DNA of 64,000 nucleotides from Sideroxydans lithotrophicus ES-1 (GTDB taxonomy: Bacteria > Pseudomonadota > Gammaproteobacteria > Burkholderiales > Gallionellaceae), in assembly GCF_000025705.1 (NCBI RefSeq), contig NC_013959.1:2674001-2738000 (forward strand), written 5' to 3'. Position numbers and translations under genes: made by a program. The notes beneath the pieces are model-generated. The model saw nothing but the letters and a program-made list of their open reading frames with translations, was not told the DNA's origin and made no database searches. Positions 45,633 to 55,100 of the stretch are shown piece after piece. How positions within the stretch are numbered: the stretch's first letter is position 1; each line of letters starts with the position of its first letter.

Positions 45633-46343
45633 CTAAGCGCCAAGATATGCGCGTTGCACCGCATCGCTTCCCAGCAATTCGCTTGCCGTACCGGACAGCG
45701 TGATCGCACCGCTCTCCAGCACATAGCCGCGTTGTGCAGCCTCCAGAGCGAGTTTGGCGTTCTGTTCGACCAGCAGGATGGTGACGCCCTGGGCCGAGAT
45801 GCCGAGTATGGTTTCGAATATCTTTGCCACCATCAACGGAGCGAGGCCCATGCTGGGCTCGTCCAGCATCAGCAGGGTCGGGCGGCTCATCAACGCTCGC
45901 GCCATGGCGACCATCTGCTGCTCGCCGCCGGAGAGGGTGCCTGCCAGTTGCGTACGGCGTTCGGCCAGTCTTGGAAATAGAGCGTACTGACTTTCGAGGT
46001 CCACTGCGGTTTCGGTTTTGTCGTTGCGCGCATACGCACCCATCAGCAGGTTCTCTTCCACGGTCAACCGTGCAAAAATACCGCGACCTTCCGGCACCAG
46101 CGCGATGCCATGTTCAACGCGTCGATGTGCCGGGACATGCAGCAGCGGTTGTTCCCGATAATGAAGTTTGCCGGCGGCCGGTTGCAGCAGTCCTGCCAGT
46201 GTTTTCAGGGTGGTGGTTTTGCCGGCGCCGTTACTGCCGATCAGTGTGACCAGTTCACCTTGGGCGATGTTGAGGCTGATGCCCTTGAGCGCCTGAATGC
46301 CGCCATAGGAAACTTTGAGGTTTTCGACTTCGAGCAAATTCAT
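45633..46343 (-). CDS. livF: Branched-chain amino acid ABC transporter ATPase LivF
   Basis: ATPase of 236 residues. Walker A GSNGAGKTTTLKTL, Liv-type VPEGRGIFARLTVEENL, signature LSGGEQQMVAMARAL, Walker B LLMLDEPSMGLAP. Last gene of the transporter. It is separated from livG by 241 bp containing a minisatellite, so it may be translated less or from its own signal. Confidence 0.92.
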   Translation of the reverse strand: MNLLEVENLKVSYGGIQALKGISLNIAQGELVTLIGSNGAGKTTTLKTLAGLLQPAAGKLHYREQPLLHVPAHRRVEHGIALVPEGRGIFARLTVEENLLMGAYARNDKTETAVDLESQYALFPRLAERRTQLAGTLSGGEQQMVAMARALMSRPTLLMLDEPSMGLAPLMVAKIFETILGISAQGVTILLVEQNAKLALEAAQRGYVLESGAITLSGTASELLGSDAVQRAYLGA

Positions 46344-46441
46344 TTAAAACCCCAATTCAAGCCACAGAGATCACAGAGCACGCAGAGAAAGGCCTGAGAA
46401 TCTGTAGGTTCGGCGAAAATTGGATTCGCACCTCCGTACTT

Positions 46442-46567
46442 CTCTGTGGCCTCTGTGGCCTCTGTGGCCTCTGTGGCCTCTGTGGCCTCTGTGGCCTCTG
46501 TGGCCTCTGTGGCCTCTGTGGCCTCTGTGGCCTCTGTGTACTCTGTGTACTCTGTGTACTCTGTGGC
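46442..46567. repeat. 9-bp minisatellite, 14 units
   Basis: Ten copies of CTCTGTGGC (46442-46531), three of CTCTGTGTA (46532-46558) and one CTCTGTGGC (46559-46567), with no interruptions. The left flank at 46361-46388 has the complementary type CACAGAGATCACAGAGCACGCAGAG, so the locus looks like an inverted intergenic element with one arm expanded. It lies between livG and livF. Copy number probably varies by slippage. Confidence 0.95.
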
Positions 46568-46584
46568 AAATTGGTTCTGATTGC

Positions 46585-47367
46585 TCACGTGGACTCTCCC
46601 CCACCGAGATAAGCCGCGATCACTGCCGGATCGCGACGCACCTCCTCCGGCACGCCTTCGGCGATCTTCTTGCCGTAATCCAGCACCGCGACACGGTCAC
46701 ACAGGCCCATGATAAGTTTGACATCGTGTTCGATAAGCAGCACGGTGATGCCGCTGGCGCGGATCTTTTGCAGCAGCGCCTTCAGCGCGACGGTCTCGGT
46801 CGCATTCATGCCTGCGGCAGGTTCATCCAGCGCAAGCAGCTTCGGCTCGGTAGCGAGTGCGCGCGCGATCTCCAGGCGGCGCTGTTCGCCGTAAGAAAGA
46901 TGCTTCGCCAGGGTCTGATGCGGACATTCGATGCCGACATAGTCCAGCAATTCGCGCGCACGCTGCACGGTGTCGCGTTCTTCGGCACGGGCGGCGGCAT
47001 GCCGCGTCAGCGCCCCCCAGATACCGGTACGAGTGCGCGGATGGCGACCGACCATGATGTTTTCCAGCGCACTCATGTTGGCAAACAGGCGGATGTTCTG
47101 GAAGGTACGCGCGATGCCGGCTTGCGCCAGCAAGTGCGGCTTGCAGCGCATGTAGCGCTGGCCAGCGAAATCGAAGGACCCGCTGTCCAGTTGATACAGC
47201 CCGGTGACGACGTTGAACAGCGTGGTCTTGCCGGCACCGTTGGGGCCGATCAGGCCATAGATCTCGCCTTGCCTGATGTGCAGCGAAACGTCGGCCAGCG
47301 CGGTCACTCCGCCGAAATGTTTGCCGACGCTTGTGAGTTCCAACAAGTGGTCACTTGGAGGCGTCAT
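46585..47367 (-). CDS. livG: Branched-chain amino acid ABC transporter ATPase LivG
   Basis: ATPase of 260 residues from ATG 47367 with AGGAGACGGTGT upstream. Walker A GPNGAGKTTLFNVV, Liv-type GIARTFQNIRLFANMSALENIMVG, signature LSYGEQRRLEIARAL, Walker B LLALDEPAAGMN. The start lies 17 bp inside the end of livM. Confidence 0.93.
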   Translation of the reverse strand: MTPPSDHLLELTSVGKHFGGVTALADVSLHIRQGEIYGLIGPNGAGKTTLFNVVTGLYQLDSGSFDFAGQRYMRCKPHLLAQAGIARTFQNIRLFANMSALENIMVGRHPRTRTGIWGALTRHAAARAEERDTVQRARELLDYVGIECPHQTLAKHLSYGEQRRLEIARALATEPKLLALDEPAAGMNATETVALKALLQKIRASGITVLLIEHDVKLIMGLCDRVAVLDYGKKIAEGVPEEVRRDPAVIAAYLGGGEST

Positions 47368-48448
47368 ACACCGTCTCCTGTTCCTGATGCAATATGCTTT
47401 CATCGGCGGCAAATTCGCGACGGCGCTGAGTCGAGGGCCACAATCCGGCAGGCCGCCACAGCATCACCAGGATCAGCGCCAGGCCGAACATCAGCATGCG
47501 CAGACTTTCCGGATCGAGCACAACCTTCCCCAGCAGTGCCTGTTGCACCGGTCCGGCTGCATTGCGGAACAGTTCCGGCAACGCCACCAGCAATACTCCG
47601 CCCAGCACCACGCCACCGACATTGCCCATACCGCCCAGCACCACCATGCACAGCACCATGATGGATTCCATCAGGCTGAAACTTTCCGGGCTGACGAAAC
47701 CCTGAAAGCCCGCGAACAGCCCCCCCGAGATGCCGCCAAAGGTCGCCCCCATGGCAAAGGCGAGCAACTTGATGTTGCGCGTGTTGATGCCCATCGCCGA
47801 GGCGGCGACTTCGTCCTCTCGTATCGCCACCCAGGCGCGGCCGATGCGCGAATTTTCCAGGCGGCGCGAGACGAAGATAACCAGCAGGGTAAAGGCAAGG
47901 AACAGGTAGTAATGCAGATGCACATCGTCCACACGGATGCCCATCCACTCGTATGAACTGCCGAACGAAAAACCGCCGACCTGCAACGGATCAATGCCGG
48001 TGATGCCTTGCGGTCCGTTGGTGATATTGACTGGCGCATTCAGGTTGTTGAGGAAGATGCGGATGATCTCGCCGAACCCGAGCGTGACGATGGCGAGATA
48101 ATCTCCACGCAACTTGAGCGTAGGTGCGCCGAGCAGCACGCCGAACACACAGGCGATCAGCGCACCCAGCGGCAGCACTACATATATCGGCCAGTGCAGG
48201 CCAAACTGCGGCGAGCCAAGCAAGGCATAGGTGTAGGCTCCCACTGCATAGAACGCGATGTACCCCAGATCGAGCAGGCCCGCGTAGCCGACCACGATGT
48301 TCAGCCCCAGCGCGAGCATGATGTAGAGCAGGGCAAAGTCGGTGATGCGTACCCAGCCGTGGCCGAACAATGCATCGATGATGAACGGCAAGGCCAGCAA
48401 AGCAACGGCAAGCGCAAAGTGCCGCGTCAAAAACCGATTCAATCTCAT
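47351..48448 (-). CDS. livM: Branched-chain amino acid ABC transporter permease LivM
   Basis: Permease of 365 residues with about ten helices; ALGLNIVVGYAGLLDLGYIAFYAVGAYTYALL is the family hallmark (given in part), and VAIREDEVAASAMGINTRNIKLLAFAMGA is the cytoplasmic loop that meets the ATPase. ATG overlaps the livH stop by 4 bp. Confidence 0.93.
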   Translation of the reverse strand: MRLNRFLTRHFALAVALLALPFIIDALFGHGWVRITDFALLYIMLALGLNIVVGYAGLLDLGYIAFYAVGAYTYALLGSPQFGLHWPIYVVLPLGALIACVFGVLLGAPTLKLRGDYLAIVTLGFGEIIRIFLNNLNAPVNITNGPQGITGIDPLQVGGFSFGSSYEWMGIRVDDVHLHYYLFLAFTLLVIFVSRRLENSRIGRAWVAIREDEVAASAMGINTRNIKLLAFAMGATFGGISGGLFAGFQGFVSPESFSLMESIMVLCMVVLGGMGNVGGVVLGGVLLVALPELFRNAAGPVQQALLGKVVLDPESLRMLMFGLALILVMLWRPAGLWPSTQRRREFAADESILHQEQETVYDASK

Positions 48449-49368
48449 GCGCGCTCCGCCAACTTCTCGCCGAGCAATCCGGACGGACGGAAGATCAGCA
48501 CCGCGATCAGCACGAAGAACGCGAACACGTCCTGGTAGTTGCTGCCGAGAAAGCCGCCGGTGAGGTCGCCGATGTAACCAGCTCCCAGGCTTTCGATCAG
48601 GCCCAGCAGTACGCCGCCCACCATCGCGCCGCGCAGATTGCCGATACCGCCGAGCACAGCAGCAGTAAACGCCTTGAGGCCGAGCATGAAGCCCATGTAG
48701 TAATGCACGATACCGTAGTTGGCGCTGACCATGAAGCCCGCAATGGCGGCGAGTGCCGAACCGAGCATGAAGGTAAAGGAGATGACGCTGTTGATGTCAA
48801 CACCCATCAGGGTGGCCGCGGCAGGATTCTCGGCCACGGCGCGCATCGCCCTGCCCATGCGCGTTTGATGCACCAGCCACATCAAGCCTGCCATGATGAC
48901 GAGCGCAATGACGACGATACCGATCTGCACGTCGTTCACAATCGCTCCGCCGAGCTGATGCGAGGCGTTGTCGAATGGCAGGGGGAAGGAATGATATTCG
49001 CGCCCCCAGATCATCATCGCCAGATTCTGCAGCACGATGGAGACGCCGATGGCTGTGATGAGCGGCGCCAGGCGCGGCGCATTGCGCAGCGGCCGATAGG
49101 CGACCCGCTCAATGGTGTAGCCCAGCGCCATGCACACCGCCATCGCCGCCAGCAGACTGACCAGCACCGCCAGCACGGGCGCCACTGCCGTAGCCAGCAA
49201 AGACTGCAACACGGTGAGCGCGATCATCGCGCCTATCATCACCACTTCGCCATGCGCGAAGTTGATGAGGCCGAGGATGCCGTACACCATGGTGTAGCCG
49301 AGTGCCACCAAGGCATAGACGCTGCCCTGCACCAGACCGTTGATGATTTGCTGAAAAAGAATATCCAC
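48445..49368 (-). CDS. livH: Branched-chain amino acid ABC transporter permease LivH
   Basis: Permease of 307 residues. I place the start at GTG 49368 (VDILFQQIINGLVQGSVYAL), which matches LivH N-termini and length; the open frame extends to 49572 but its extra sequence is not conserved. INFAHGEVVMIGAM and VAENPAAATLMGVDIN fit the family. The ribosome site is weak. Confidence 0.9.
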   Translation of the reverse strand: MDILFQQIINGLVQGSVYALVALGYTMVYGILGLINFAHGEVVMIGAMIALTVLQSLLATAVAPVLAVLVSLLAAMAVCMALGYTIERVAYRPLRNAPRLAPLITAIGVSIVLQNLAMMIWGREYHSFPLPFDNASHQLGGAIVNDVQIGIVVIALVIMAGLMWLVHQTRMGRAMRAVAENPAAATLMGVDINSVISFTFMLGSALAAIAGFMVSANYGIVHYYMGFMLGLKAFTAAVLGGIGNLRGAMVGGVLLGLIESLGAGYIGDLTGGFLGSNYQDVFAFFVLIAVLIFRPSGLLGEKLAERA

Positions 49369-49394
49369 GTTTATCTGATCGATCTCGACAAAGA

Positions 49395-49419
49395 AAAAGC
49401 GACACATGCAGTGTCGCTT
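49395..49419. terminator. Hairpin between livJ-like gene and livH
   Basis: AAAGCGACA and TGTCGCTTT-type arms flank a short loop (minus-strand order GCGACACTGCATGTGTCGC), with A/T-rich ends. It lies in the 70-bp gap, where it may let the binding-protein gene be expressed more than the membrane genes. Confidence 0.7.
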
Positions 49420-49438
49420 TCCATGACTTTGAACCGTA

Positions 49439-50620
49439 TCACAATTTGGCTGCGGGCTCGCCGCCCATCGTCTGCACGGCGTGCCATTGATCCTTGTGCA
49501 CCTGGTAAACGGTGACCGCGCCACCCTTGATGTCGCCTTTCTCGTCGAATGCGATCTTGGCGGTGACGCCATTCAACTCCACCTTGCCGATCTCCGGCAA
49601 ATATTTGGCCGGCTCGGCAGAACCCGCTTTCTGCATCGCGGCAATCATCACGTTGACCGCATCATAGCAATATGGCGCATAGAGCTGGATGGGTTGATGG
49701 AAGCGCTCTTCATAACGTTTGGCGAAATCGCGTCCGCTCGGCATGCTGTCCAGCGGCACGCCAGGCAAGGAAGCATAGGTACCTTCCGCTGCGCCGCCGG
49801 CCAGTTCGATCAGCTTCGGGGTATAGCCACCGTCGCCCATCATGAATTGCGTCTTCATGTCCAGCGCACGCAATTGCTTGACCATCGGTACACCTTGAGG
49901 ATCCATGCCGCCGAAGAACAGCAGGTCGGGCTGTTTGCCCTTGATCGAGGTCAGCACCGCGGTGAAATCCACCGAATGGTCGGTGGTGTATTCGCGCGCG
50001 ATGATCTGCGCGCCATTCGCTTCGGCCGATTTGACGAACTCATCTGCCAACCCCTGCCCGTATGCTGTGCGGTCGTCTATCACTGCGATCTTCTTCGCTT
50101 TTACCACTTTGGCGGCAAACTCGCCCAGCGCCTTGCCTTGCTGCGCATCGTTGGTCATCACACGAAACGCGGTGTTGTAGCCTTGCGCGGTGAATTTGAC
50201 TGCAGTGGCAGATGGGGAGATTTGCGGAATTCCATTTTTGAAATAAATCGCAGATGCCGGGATGCTGGTACCGGAATTCAGGTGGCCGATCACGCCGTTC
50301 ACTTTGTCGTCGACCAGTTTTTGCGCCACGATGGTCGCCGTCTTCGGGTCGGTCTGGTCGTCCTCGCTGAGCAATTCAAAATGCGCCTTCTTGCCGCCAA
50401 TCATGACGCCTCTGGCATTGGCATCATCAATCGCCATGCGCGTGCCGTTCTCGTTGTCCTTGCCGATGTGAGCCTGCGGTCCGGTGAGAGGGCCCGCTGC
50501 GCCGATCTTGACCGTTATCTCGTCTGAATTTGCTGCCTGGCTCGACGGCGATTCGGTTTTTCCACACCCGACGAACGCAACGCAAAGCACGACAGCCAAG
50601 GGAAACTTATTGATCAGCAT
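49439..50620 (-). CDS. ABC transporter substrate-binding lipoprotein, LivJ/LivK type
   Basis: Protein of 393 residues. Lipobox FVGC gives a lipid-anchored Cys near residue 19; the rest is a type I periplasmic binding fold (IKIGAAGPLTGPQAHIGKDNENG, VNGVIGHLNSGTSIPAS, KKIAVIDDRTAYGQGLADEF, YCYDAVNVMIAAM). First gene of the transporter operon. Likely substrate is branched-chain or another amino acid or amide; not readable from sequence. Confidence 0.9.
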   Translation of the reverse strand: MLINKFPLAVVLCVAFVGCGKTESPSSQAANSDEITVKIGAAGPLTGPQAHIGKDNENGTRMAIDDANARGVMIGGKKAHFELLSEDDQTDPKTATIVAQKLVDDKVNGVIGHLNSGTSIPASAIYFKNGIPQISPSATAVKFTAQGYNTAFRVMTNDAQQGKALGEFAAKVVKAKKIAVIDDRTAYGQGLADEFVKSAEANGAQIIAREYTTDHSVDFTAVLTSIKGKQPDLLFFGGMDPQGVPMVKQLRALDMKTQFMMGDGGYTPKLIELAGGAAEGTYASLPGVPLDSMPSGRDFAKRYEERFHQPIQLYAPYCYDAVNVMIAAMQKAGSAEPAKYLPEIGKVELNGVTAKIAFDEKGDIKGGAVTVYQVHKDQWHAVQTMGGEPAAKL

Positions 50621-50701
50621 ATTGAATTCCAGCGAATGGACCGAGTGTCTGGATTATGCGGAGCCCCCTATTCCTTGTCAATTCAACATGTCCGGGCAAC
50701 A

Positions 50702-50727
50702 ATAAAGCCGGCGTTAGCCGGCTTTAT
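50702..50727. terminator. Bidirectional terminator
   Basis: ATAAAGCCGGC and GCCGGCTTTAT flank the loop GTTA. It separates the cytochrome c gene (minus, ending 50751) from the transporter operon. Confidence 0.85.
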
Positions 50728-50750
50728 CAGGTTGATGCTGTGAAATTCAC

Positions 50751-51068
50751 TTACAGTTTCAGGATGAATTTCACCAAAGTCTTGATGTCTGCATCCGAAA
50801 CCTTGGGAGAGTTGGGAGGCATCGGCATAGCACCCCACACACCGCCGCCACCCTTGGCAACCTTGGTGACCAGCTTGGCTTCAGCACCCTTATCGCCCTT
50901 GTACTTCTTGGCGATCTCCATCCAGCCCGGCCCAACCAGTTTCTTGTCGATGGCATGACATGCAACGCAGCCGCTCTTCTTGGCCAGTTCAGGCATTTCA
51001 GCAGCCATTGCGGAAGCGGCAGTCATCAGCCCTGCTGCTGCAATCATACTTGCGATGATGGTCTTCAT
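50751..51068 (-). CDS. Periplasmic cytochrome c, c551/c552 type
   Basis: Protein of 105 residues with a signal peptide (cleaved near AMAA), heme motif CVACH (about 34-38), KKLVGPGW and axial Met in GAMPMPPNSPKV, ending in VKFILKL. This is the short class I cytochrome c551/552 layout, a soluble electron carrier to terminal oxidases or nitrite reductase. A close paralog lies 60 bp upstream. Confidence 0.92.
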   Translation of the reverse strand: MKTIIASMIAAAGLMTAASAMAAEMPELAKKSGCVACHAIDKKLVGPGWMEIAKKYKGDKGAEAKLVTKVAKGGGGVWGAMPMPPNSPKVSDADIKTLVKFILKL

Positions 51069-51131
51069 ATTCTCTCCTTTTTCAGATTGGACTTCATTTA
51101 CCTGGATACAACGATTTGCAGTGCGACAAAT

Positions 51132-51482
51132 TTATTTCGCCAAGTTCAATATGAATTTCACCAGTTGCCTGATGTCTGCATCCTTCACAGCGGGCGCATT
51201 ACCGGGCATAGGAATGGAACCCCAATGGCCGGAGCCTCCATGGGAAACCTTCTGCACCAGCCCTTCGAACAATGGGTATTCCTTATCCCTGTATACGAAA
51301 ACAGTCGCATTCTTATACTGTTTGGAAACATCCATCCAGGCAGGTCCAACCACTTTATGGTCGATCGCATGACAGGCATTGCAACTGTTCTTCTTGGCCA
51401 GGGGCGGCATATCGGTTGCCAGCGCAGAGCCTGCGGCCATCAGGCCAGCTGCTGTGATCATGCTTACGATGATGGATTTCAT
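51132..51482 (-). CDS. Periplasmic cytochrome c, c551/c552 type, longer paralog
   Basis: Protein of 116 residues from ATG 51482. Signal peptide, CNACH (about 34-38), HKVVGPAW and axial Met in GSIPMPGNAPAV. Compared with the 105-residue neighbour it has an extra aromatic segment ATVFVYRDKEYPLFEG between the heme-side helix and the Met loop. The pair arose by tandem duplication and are probably co-transcribed. Confidence 0.9.
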   Translation of the reverse strand: MKSIIVSMITAAGLMAAGSALATDMPPLAKKNSCNACHAIDHKVVGPAWMDVSKQYKNATVFVYRDKEYPLFEGLVQKVSHGGSGHWGSIPMPGNAPAVKDADIRQLVKFILNLAK

Positions 51483-51633
51483 ATGAGTTTCCCGATCTTC
51501 AGATTTGATTACGGTTGGCGGCCCGTTTTGCACGGTCTGGCGGCATTCTAAACAACCATGACAAAATTACAAACCGCCTTGATAGTGAAAGTAACGCAAC
51601 ACTCCCTGCAACGTTGACAACAGCCGCGCAGGG

Positions 51634-52254
51634 TTACTCTTCCGCATGTTCCAGCCAATTGAGCAGATAAGCCCATTGCTCAAGTTCCCGTCCGGCCAGC
51701 GAGGGCGGCAGATCGAACAAGGTCTTGCCTTCGAAGGCAGCATTGACGTAAACCTGTGCCTCGCGCAGATAGGCAAGGACCTGTAGATCCAGCCCCTTGA
51801 GGAATTGCTCCAGCGTCAGCGCGGCGCGGGTCCGCGGGTCCATGCGCATCCCCACGACACCGACGAATATCCTGCCTTTGCGTACGGTCTTTTCGTGATG
51901 CAGCACTTCCAGAAAGTCGCGGCTGGCATGGATGTCGAACGCCGAAGGGGCGATAGGCACGATCACTTTATGCACCAGCTTCAGGGCATGTTCAAGATTC
52001 TTGCCGTGTAATCCCGCGGGGGAGTCGATCACCAGCCAGTCCACCGGCATGTTTTTTTCCACATCGGATTGCATCAGCTCGATGGCCGGAAGTTGCACCG
52101 GGCGATTCGACAGCCATTGCGTCGCCGATTTCTGCCTATCCATGTCGAGGACCGCCACTCGCTGACCGCGCGAGGCCAGATAACCGGCAACATTGGTCGA
52201 CAGAGTGGTCTTGCCACTGCCGCCCTTTGGATTTGCAATCAGTATGGCTTTCAT
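51634..52254 (-). CDS. Orphan ParA-family ATPase
   Basis: Protein of 206 residues with the deviant Walker A KGGSGKTTLSTNVAGYL and VAVLDMDRQKSATQW, DWLVIDSPAG. It lacks an N-terminal DNA-binding extension, so it is the short MipZ/ParC/PpfA-like kind that positions protein clusters. No parB is adjacent. It lies 30 bp from ilvD on the same strand. Confidence 0.85.
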   Translation of the reverse strand: MKAILIANPKGGSGKTTLSTNVAGYLASRGQRVAVLDMDRQKSATQWLSNRPVQLPAIELMQSDVEKNMPVDWLVIDSPAGLHGKNLEHALKLVHKVIVPIAPSAFDIHASRDFLEVLHHEKTVRKGRIFVGVVGMRMDPRTRAALTLEQFLKGLDLQVLAYLREAQVYVNAAFEGKTLFDLPPSLAGRELEQWAYLLNWLEHAEE

Positions 52255-52284
52255 GCCCCGCCCATTAGGTTTCGTAATCGCCGG

Positions 52285-54135
52285 TTATTTTTCCACTTGC
52301 GAAACGTCTCTGACTGCGCCTTTGTCCGCACTGGTCACCATGGCGGCGTAGGCCCTGAGTGCTGCCGATATCTTGCGCGGTCGCTCAGCGGCAGGTTTCC
52401 ACGCTTGCCTGCCTTTTGCATCCATCGTTGCACGGCGTTGTGCCAGCTCGGCATCGGAGACCGCCAGACTAATGCTGCGATTCGGAATGTCGATCTCGAT
52501 GCGGTCGCCTTCCTGTACCAGTCCGATCGCACCGCCACTGGCTGCTTCCGGCGAAACGTGGCCGATGCTCAGACCCGAGGTCCCGCCGGAAAACCGCCCA
52601 TCAGTGAGCAAGGCACACGCCTTGCCCAAGCCTTTCGATTTCAGGTACGACGTCGGGTACAGCATCTCCTGCATGCCGGGACCGCCCTTGGGGCCTTCGT
52701 AGCGAATCACCACCACATCGCCAGCGACGATCTGGTCGGCGAGGATGCCTGCCGACGCCGCATCCTGGCTCTCGAACACGCGAGCGCGTCCGCTGAACTT
52801 CAGGATGCTCTCATCCACGCCCGCCGTCTTGACGATGCAGCCGTCCAGCGCGATGTTGCCGTGCAGCACCGCCAATCCGCCGTCTCTGGAATAGGCATGC
52901 ATATTGTCGCGGATGCAACCCTTGACACGATCCGTATCCAGCTCCGGATACAGCATGGACTGCGAAAAAGCGATGGTGGTGACGACCCCCCCGGGTGCGG
53001 CACGGAAGAATTTCTGCACCGCCTCGTCCTTGCTCTGCGCGATATCCCACTGTTCGAGCCCGTCGCGCAAGGTCTTGCTGTGCACGGTACCAACTTCTCC
53101 ATGCAACAACCCAGCTCTGTCCAGTTCGCCCAAGATCGCAGCGATGCCGCCGGCGCGATGCACATCTTCCAGGTGAAATTCGGACGATGGCGCGACCTTG
53201 CACAGGGTCGGCACATGGCGCGACAGCCGATCCATATCCTTCATGGTGAAATCCACTTCAGCTTCGCGCGCGATGGCCAGCAAATGCAGCACGGTGTTGG
53301 TCGAACCGCCCATGGCAATATCCAGGGTCATCGCGTTCTCGAAGGCATCGAAGGTCGCGATGCTGCGCGGCAGCACCGCGGCATCGTCCTGTTCGTAATA
53401 GCGCTTGGCAAGTTCAACGATCAGGCGCCCGGCGCGCAGGAACAGCTGCTTGCGCTCGGCATGAGTCGCCACCAGCGAGCCGTTGCCCGGCAAGCTCAAG
53501 CCCAAAGCCTCTGTAAGACAGTTCATCGAATTGGCAGTGAACATGCCGGAACACGAGCCACAGGTAGGGCATGCGGAACGTTCGATGGCATCCACTTCTG
53601 CATCGCTCACACGATTGTCGGCGGCAGCAACCATCGCATCCACCAGATCCAGCCCTTTCACTTTTCCTTGCCAGTTGACCTTGCCTGCTTCCATCGGTCC
53701 GCCGGAAACGAATACCACCGGGATGTTCAGGCGCATCGCGGCCATCAACATGCCGGGCGTGATCTTGTCGCAATTGGAGATGCACACCAGCGCGTCGGCA
53801 CAATGCGCATTGACCATGTATTCCACGCTGTCTGCGATCAGGTCGCGGCTGGGGAGCGAATACAGCATGCCGTCGTGTCCCATGGCGATGCCGTCGTCGA
53901 CAGCGATGGTATTGAACTCCTTGGCGATGCCGCCTGCCTTCTCGATCTCGCGCGCGACCAGCTGCCCCATATCCTTGAGGTGAACGTGACCGGGCACGAA
54001 CTGCGTGAACGAATTGGCAATGGCGATGATGGGCTTGCCGAAGTCGCCATCGATCATGCCGGTGGCGCGCCACAGCGCGCGTGCGCCGGCCATGTTGCGA
54101 CCGTGGGTGGAAGTGCGGGAACGGTATTGCGGCAT
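52285..54135 (-). CDS. ilvD: Dihydroxy-acid dehydratase
   Basis: Enzyme of 616 residues in valine, isoleucine and pantothenate synthesis. Cluster-binding cysteines lie in [12 protein letters not shown] and [41 protein letters not shown] is the C-terminal signature. Length fits the long IlvD type. It is divergent from lgt. Confidence 0.96.
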   Translation of the reverse strand: MPQYRSRTSTHGRNMAGARALWRATGMIDGDFGKPIIAIANSFTQFVPGHVHLKDMGQLVAREIEKAGGIAKEFNTIAVDDGIAMGHDGMLYSLPSRDLIADSVEYMVNAHCADALVCISNCDKITPGMLMAAMRLNIPVVFVSGGPMEAGKVNWQGKVKGLDLVDAMVAAADNRVSDAEVDAIERSACPTCGSCSGMFTANSMNCLTEALGLSLPGNGSLVATHAERKQLFLRAGRLIVELAKRYYEQDDAAVLPRSIATFDAFENAMTLDIAMGGSTNTVLHLLAIAREAEVDFTMKDMDRLSRHVPTLCKVAPSSEFHLEDVHRAGGIAAILGELDRAGLLHGEVGTVHSKTLRDGLEQWDIAQSKDEAVQKFFRAAPGGVVTTIAFSQSMLYPELDTDRVKGCIRDNMHAYSRDGGLAVLHGNIALDGCIVKTAGVDESILKFSGRARVFESQDAASAGILADQIVAGDVVVIRYEGPKGGPGMQEMLYPTSYLKSKGLGKACALLTDGRFSGGTSGLSIGHVSPEAASGGAIGLVQEGDRIEIDIPNRSISLAVSDAELAQRRATMDAKGRQAWKPAAERPRKISAALRAYAAMVTSADKGAVRDVSQVEK

Positions 54136-54200
54136 GATGTCTCTCTAATGTAAAAATTAAGCACGTATAATCCGGTCACCAATTCTAACCCATTCGCCCT

Positions 54201-55004
54201 ATGCTCGTTCACCCGCAATTCGACCCCGTCGCCATCCATCTTGGGCCTTTCGGCATTCACTGGTACGGATTGATGTACCTGCTCGGCTTCATGACTTTCC
54301 TCTGGCTGGGCAGGAAGCGCCTGCGCACAGTGAACCGCCCCGGCTGGGACGACAAGTTTCTCGATGACCTGCTGTTCTACGGCGTGCTCGGGGTGGTGCT
54401 GGGCGGACGTCTGGGCGAAGTGCTGTTCTACAACCCCGGCTATTATTTCTCTCACCCGCTGAAGATCGTCGCGGTATGGGAAGGCGGCATGTCGTTCCAT
54501 GGCGGTTTCCTCGGCGTGATGGCGGCGATGATACTGTTCGCGCGTGGCCGCAACATCCGGTGGCTGGCACTGATGGATTTCATCGCCCCCCTGGTGCCTC
54601 CGGGCCTGGCATTCGGACGGCTCGGCAATTTCATCAATGGCGAGCTATGGGGACGCCCGACCGACGTGCCCTGGGCCATGATCTTTCCGCAAGTGGACAA
54701 TATCCCGCGCCATCCTTCGCAACTGTACGAGTTCGCACTGGAAGGGGTCGCACTGTTCGCATTGCTCTGGTGGTATTCCGGCAAGGCGCGCCCGCAGGGC
54801 GCCATATCCGGGCTGTTCCTCATCGGCTACGGCAGCTTCCGATTCATCTGCGAATTCACGCGCAATCCAGACGACGGCATCTTCGGCCTGATGACCTTTG
54901 GAGTCAGTATGGGTCAATGGTTGAGCCTGCCGATGGTGCTCGCGGGCATCGCCCTGATGTATTGGTCATACAGAAGGGAATCCGGCTCGGGGATACGGGC
55001 CTGA
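54201..55004 (+). CDS. lgt: Prolipoprotein diacylglyceryl transferase
   Basis: Inner-membrane enzyme of 267 residues that adds diacylglycerol to lipobox cysteines. Seven helices; [10 protein letters not shown] with its essential His, and the Lgt signature [20 protein letters not shown], followed by RHPSQLYE. Needed for all the lipoproteins noted in this window. Confidence 0.95.
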   Translation: MLVHPQFDPVAIHLGPFGIHWYGLMYLLGFMTFLWLGRKRLRTVNRPGWDDKFLDDLLFYGVLGVVLGGRLGEVLFYNPGYYFSHPLKIVAVWEGGMSFHGGFLGVMAAMILFARGRNIRWLALMDFIAPLVPPGLAFGRLGNFINGELWGRPTDVPWAMIFPQVDNIPRHPSQLYEFALEGVALFALLWWYSGKARPQGAISGLFLIGYGSFRFICEFTRNPDDGIFGLMTFGVSMGQWLSLPMVLAGIALMYWSYRRESGSGIRA

Positions 55005-55032
55005 GGCATGCATGCGTGCTGCAGCATGCCTC
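55003..55032 (+). terminator. Hairpin after lgt
   Basis: GAGGCATGC (55003-55011) pairs with GCATGCCTC (55024-55032), overlapping the lgt stop. No long T-run follows, so it may be a weak terminator or a stabilising 3' stem. Confidence 0.55.
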
Positions 55033-55100
55033 CCGCTTTCTTGACACTCCCTGCACCCTCCCAGATACTCCATGCATCCCATTAATCGAGGCCGCGCGTT

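Noticed and set aside
46442-46567. CRISPR array
   Set aside because: Units are 9 bp with no spacers and no cas genes nearby.
46340-46604. Open frames through the minisatellite encoding EAT or RPQ repeats
   Set aside because: A 9-bp repeat stays open in all frames without selection; frames exist on both strands and none continues into conserved sequence.
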